In this document: one piece after another, positions 32,495 through 33,928 of the stretch | Position numbering within the stretch: the first letter of the stretch is position 1 | Layout of the letters: each line of letters opens with the position of its first letter | NCBI GenBank assembly: GCA_936931335.1 | Contig: CAKZIH010000168.1 | Location: 1 to 33,928 of the forward strand | DNA: 33,928 bases | From: an uncultured Nostocoides sp. | GTDB lineage: Bacteria > Actinomycetota > Actinomycetes > Actinomycetales > Dermatophilaceae | Reading direction: 5' to 3' | Translations under genes and position numbers: made by a program | Notes under the pieces: model-generated | What the model saw: only the letters and a program-made list of their open reading frames with translations | Database searches by the model: none | What the model was told of the DNA's origin: nothing

Positions 32495-32506
32495 AGCCCC
32501 AGGGTA
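32495..32506 (-). promoter_or_regulatory. -10 element of the SDR gene, probably leaderless
   Basis: On the minus strand TACCCT (complement of 32501-32506) is followed by six bases and the ATG at 32494. No good -35 was found. Confidence 0.4.
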
Positions 32507-32600
32507 GTGATACGACGTCGTTGCCCCGTGGGAGCAGGAGGAATTGCGCAGGTTGTCCAGATACTGACGAAGCCCTGCGGCAACTCGCTAGAGAAGTGAC

Positions 32601-32723
32601 TAGAATTGTGGACACCGCTGTCGTGTGGATCCCAGGTGGGAGCCAACCGCAAGGTTGTCCTGGGTGTCCCCCGGCGGTGAGGTGGGGGCCGTCGTTAGCG
32701 ATGGCCCCCACACCTGCGCTTTT
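32601..32723 (+). ncRNA. Candidate structured RNA with terminator (leader or small RNA)
   Basis: TAGAAT at 32601-32606 is a near-consensus -10, so a transcript would begin about 32613. There CACCGC (32613-32618) pairs with GCGGTG (32674-32679). Within it CCCAGG (32631-32636) pairs with CCTGGG (32659-32664) and CAACC/GGTTG (32644-32648 and 32653-32657) closes a GCAA tetraloop. A terminator hairpin follows at once. The nested stem, GNRA loop and terminator are characteristic of a riboswitch or small RNA of about 110 nt. It does not match the ydaO, cobalamin, TPP, glycine, SAM or 4.5S consensus as I know them. Confidence 0.45.
32682..32723 (+). terminator. Intrinsic terminator of the candidate RNA
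   Basis: A 13-bp stem pairs 32682-32694 with 32699-32711 (one G-T wobble) with a TTAG loop. TTTT at 32720-32723 comes eight bases after the stem, so termination may be partial. Confidence 0.6.
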
Positions 32724-32750
32724 CCCGTCGGTTCGGCCACTCGGCGGATT

Positions 32751-32768
32751 CGTTATCGGCTCGTTATC
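32751..32768 (+). promoter_or_regulatory. Direct repeats CGTTATC with 11-bp period
   Basis: CGTTATC at 32751-32757 and 32762-32768 are one helical turn apart, 220 bp upstream of the cell-wall gene. The arrangement matches OmpR/PhoB-family direct repeats. MtrA, which controls NlpC/P60 and Rpf genes in corynebacteria and mycobacteria, binds such GTTAT/GTAAC-like repeats as I recall, so MtrA is the leading candidate. Confidence 0.45.
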
Positions 32769-32798
32769 ACCTCCGCCCGCCTCGCCCAGGAGTGCCCG

Positions 32799-32855
32799 TG
32801 ACGTGCGGAAAAACACCGGTGCTATTCGGACGCTCCCGGGCATCGGTGCACGTCA
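32799..32855 (+). promoter_or_regulatory. Second structured leader element with A-rich bulge
   Basis: TGACGTGC (32799-32806) pairs with GCACGTCA (32848-32855), and ACCGGTG (32815-32821) with CATCGGT (32841-32847). The two stems abut on the 3' side; an eight-base bulge GGAAAAAC lies on the 5' side. It is a plausible three-dimensional fold in the 5' UTR of the cell-wall gene. Confidence 0.35.
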
Positions 32856-32959
32856 GCGGCCTAGACGACGGTGACGGAAGTGACTCGTGGGACTACTCCT
32901 CGCTACCCTGAATGGCCCCCGCGCTTCCCCCGGCGCCCGTCCCCCAGGAGTCCTCGCCA

Positions 32960-32992
32960 ATGCCCGCACCGCGTGCGTTCGAGCCCGTATGA
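32960..32992 (+). CDS. Ten-codon leader ORF coupled to the cell-wall gene
   Basis: ATG at 32960 reads MPAPRAFEPV and stops at TGA 32990-32992, which overlaps the next ATG (ATGA). AGGAG at 32946-32950 is nine bases before it, the best ribosome-binding site in this leader, whereas the larger gene has none. It is thus either a translated leader peptide or the remnant of a shifted true N-terminus. Confidence 0.5.
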   Translation: MPAPRAFEPV

Positions 32993-33928
32993 CGCCCACT
33001 CACGCCCTCGGCGGCGTCGCCGCCGCCAGTGTGCTGCTGCTCGGCTCCGCGCTGGGAGCCCACGCGGACGAGCGCTACCCGAGCCAGGCTGACGTCGACC
33101 GCTCCCGGGCCGCCGTCGCGGGGACCGGGCTACAGATCGCCGCGCTCGACGCGCGCTATGCCCAGGCCGCGGCTGAGGTGGCGAGCACTCAGGAGCGCGC
33201 CGCCCGGCTGGGCGAAGCGGCCAATGGTGCGGCATACGAACTCAAACAGGCGACCAAGGCCGCCGCCGAGGCGCGGCGCAAGGCGCAGGCGGCGCAGGCC
33301 GAGGCCAAGGACGCCCGCGCAGATCTACGCGACTACGCGGTGGCCGTGTACGAGCAAGGCGGCGCGTTCGACTCGCTCGGCCCCCTACTGGAGGCCGGCC
33401 ACCCCCAAGACTTCGTTGACCGGGCCGCCTCCCTGGAGATCGTCGGCGCCAACCAGGAGGCCGGTCTGCGCTCGGCCCTCGTGGTCAGCGCCACCGCGGA
33501 TGCCCTCGAGCGCGAGGCCGCCGCGGCCGAAGCCGCTCGCACCGAGGCCGCGCAGCAGGCGCAGCAGGCCGAGCGGATAGCACGGGACGAGCTGGCACTG
33601 GCCGGATCCCAGGCCTCACGACTGAGCCGCGAACGGTCGGATCTCGCGCTCCGGCTCGCCGACCTGCGCTCCACCACCGCCGATCTGGAACGGCGCCGCC
33701 TCGATGCCAGCAATCCCACCCAGTCCGGCAATCCCACGGCGCCACCCACCGTCACGACCACCTCGCGCCCACCGGCACCGACCACGCCGCGTCCCCCGGC
33801 GCCCACCAGCACCCGGCCGCCGACGAGCAATCCGACCACGCCGACGTCGACCACCACGACTCCCACGAGCACCACCACGACGCCAACGACGACCAGCACC
33901 ACGCCGCCGCCTGCGCCGCCCCCCACGT
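32989..33928 (+). CDS. Secreted coiled-coil peptidoglycan hydrolase-like protein (CwlO/RipC type), C-terminus beyond window
   Basis: At least 313 codons are visible. A signal peptide ALGGVAAASVLLLGSALGAHA (residues about 6-26) leads to a coiled-coil region of about 30-240 rich in Ala, Glu, Gln and Arg, with segments like AAEARRKAQAAQAEAKDARAD and VYEQGGAFDSLGPLLEAGHPQDFVDR, as in CwlO, PcsB and RipC. A Pro/Thr/Ser linker then begins at about residue 243 and continues beyond the window; an NlpC/P60 or similar domain is expected after it. Such proteins are activated by FtsEX and cleave peptidoglycan at division or elongation. The signal peptide lacks Arg/Lys at its N-terminus. The gene is preceded by an unusually long structured leader. 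Confidence 0.75.
   Translation, partial: MTPTHALGGVAAASVLLLGSALGAHADERYPSQADVDRSRAAVAGTGLQIAALDARYAQAAAEVASTQERAARLGEAANGAAYELKQATKAAAEARRKAQAAQAEAKDARADLRDYAVAVYEQGGAFDSLGPLLEAGHPQDFVDRAASLEIVGANQEAGLRSALVVSATADALEREAAAAEAARTEAAQQAQQAERIARDELALAGSQASRLSRERSDLALRLADLRSTTADLERRRLDASNPTQSGNPTAPPTVTTTSRPPAPTTPRPPAPTSTRPPTSNPTTPTSTTTTPTSTTTTPTTTSTTPPPAPPPT

Noticed and set aside
32601..32960. A ydaO-type (c-di-AMP) riboswitch upstream of the cell-wall gene
   Set aside because: The expected conserved blocks (GGGGACCC-like and GAACCCG-CAGCT-like) are not present, although the gene context would suit it.
1..33928. CRISPR arrays, insertion sequences and rRNA genes
   Set aside because: I found no spaced identical repeats of 25-40 bp in series, no transposase-like product and no rRNA motifs; the only repeats are those listed.

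Overview
The window is about 33.9 kb of GC-rich DNA (roughly 70% G+C) from an actinobacterium. Gene order resembles the mycobacterial Rv3644c-Rv3660c neighbourhood: Flp pilus genes, a DUF1998 helicase, topA and a DNA polymerase III delta-prime gene. The protein sequences look most like Micrococcales, perhaps Intrasporangiaceae or Dermatophilaceae. That placement is an inference from gene content.

Layout. (1) 1-3536, minus strand: a one-membrane-segment LytS-type kinase, a LytTR response regulator, a DUF485 membrane protein and an acetate/monocarboxylate symporter cut by the window edge. A strong intrinsic terminator and competing hairpins stand just upstream of the kinase. (2) 3792-5264: an MFS transporter. 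(3) 5295-11019: a degenerate Fic-like protein facing a compact Flp/Tad pilus operon (TadZ/Ssd-like, CpaF/TadA, a fused TadB-TadC, a DUF4244 prepilin, TadE-like, TadG-like), then a small membrane protein. (4) 11080-20842: an MrfA-like helicase, a STAS protein, the proton-pumping pyrophosphatase, a hydroxyacid dehydrogenase, a membrane protein, a methyltransferase and an extradiol dioxygenase. (5) 20973-27277: topA, tmk, holB and a secreted alpha/beta hydrolase lipoprotein. (6) 27329-28375: tRNA-Thr(CGT) and a roughly 1-kb insert of lower GC, bounded by a duplicated tRNA 3' end (att-like sites) and carrying one membrane-protein gene. (7) 28625-29133: a probable small toxin-antitoxin pair. (8) 29196-31684: a QueA-like gene and an SDR gene reading away from soxR, with a near-consensus SoxR box between. 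(9) 31718-33928: another SDR, then about 490 bp of structured, repeat-bearing leader, a ten-codon leader ORF, and a CwlO/RipC-like secreted coiled-coil protein cut by the window edge.

The most unusual observations are four. First, the octamer GTATGCCG/CGGCATAC occurs 25 times by hand count, about twenty times the composition expectation. Second, several unassigned structured RNA leaders lie upstream of the lytS-like kinase, the dehydrogenase and the cell-wall gene. Third, TCGTTATC repeats sit only in intergenic DNA and suggest a shared regulator, perhaps MtrA-like. Fourth, several genes have a -10 hexamer 6-7 nt before the start codon and so are probably leaderless. All counts and pairings were made by eye; no searches or folding programs were run.
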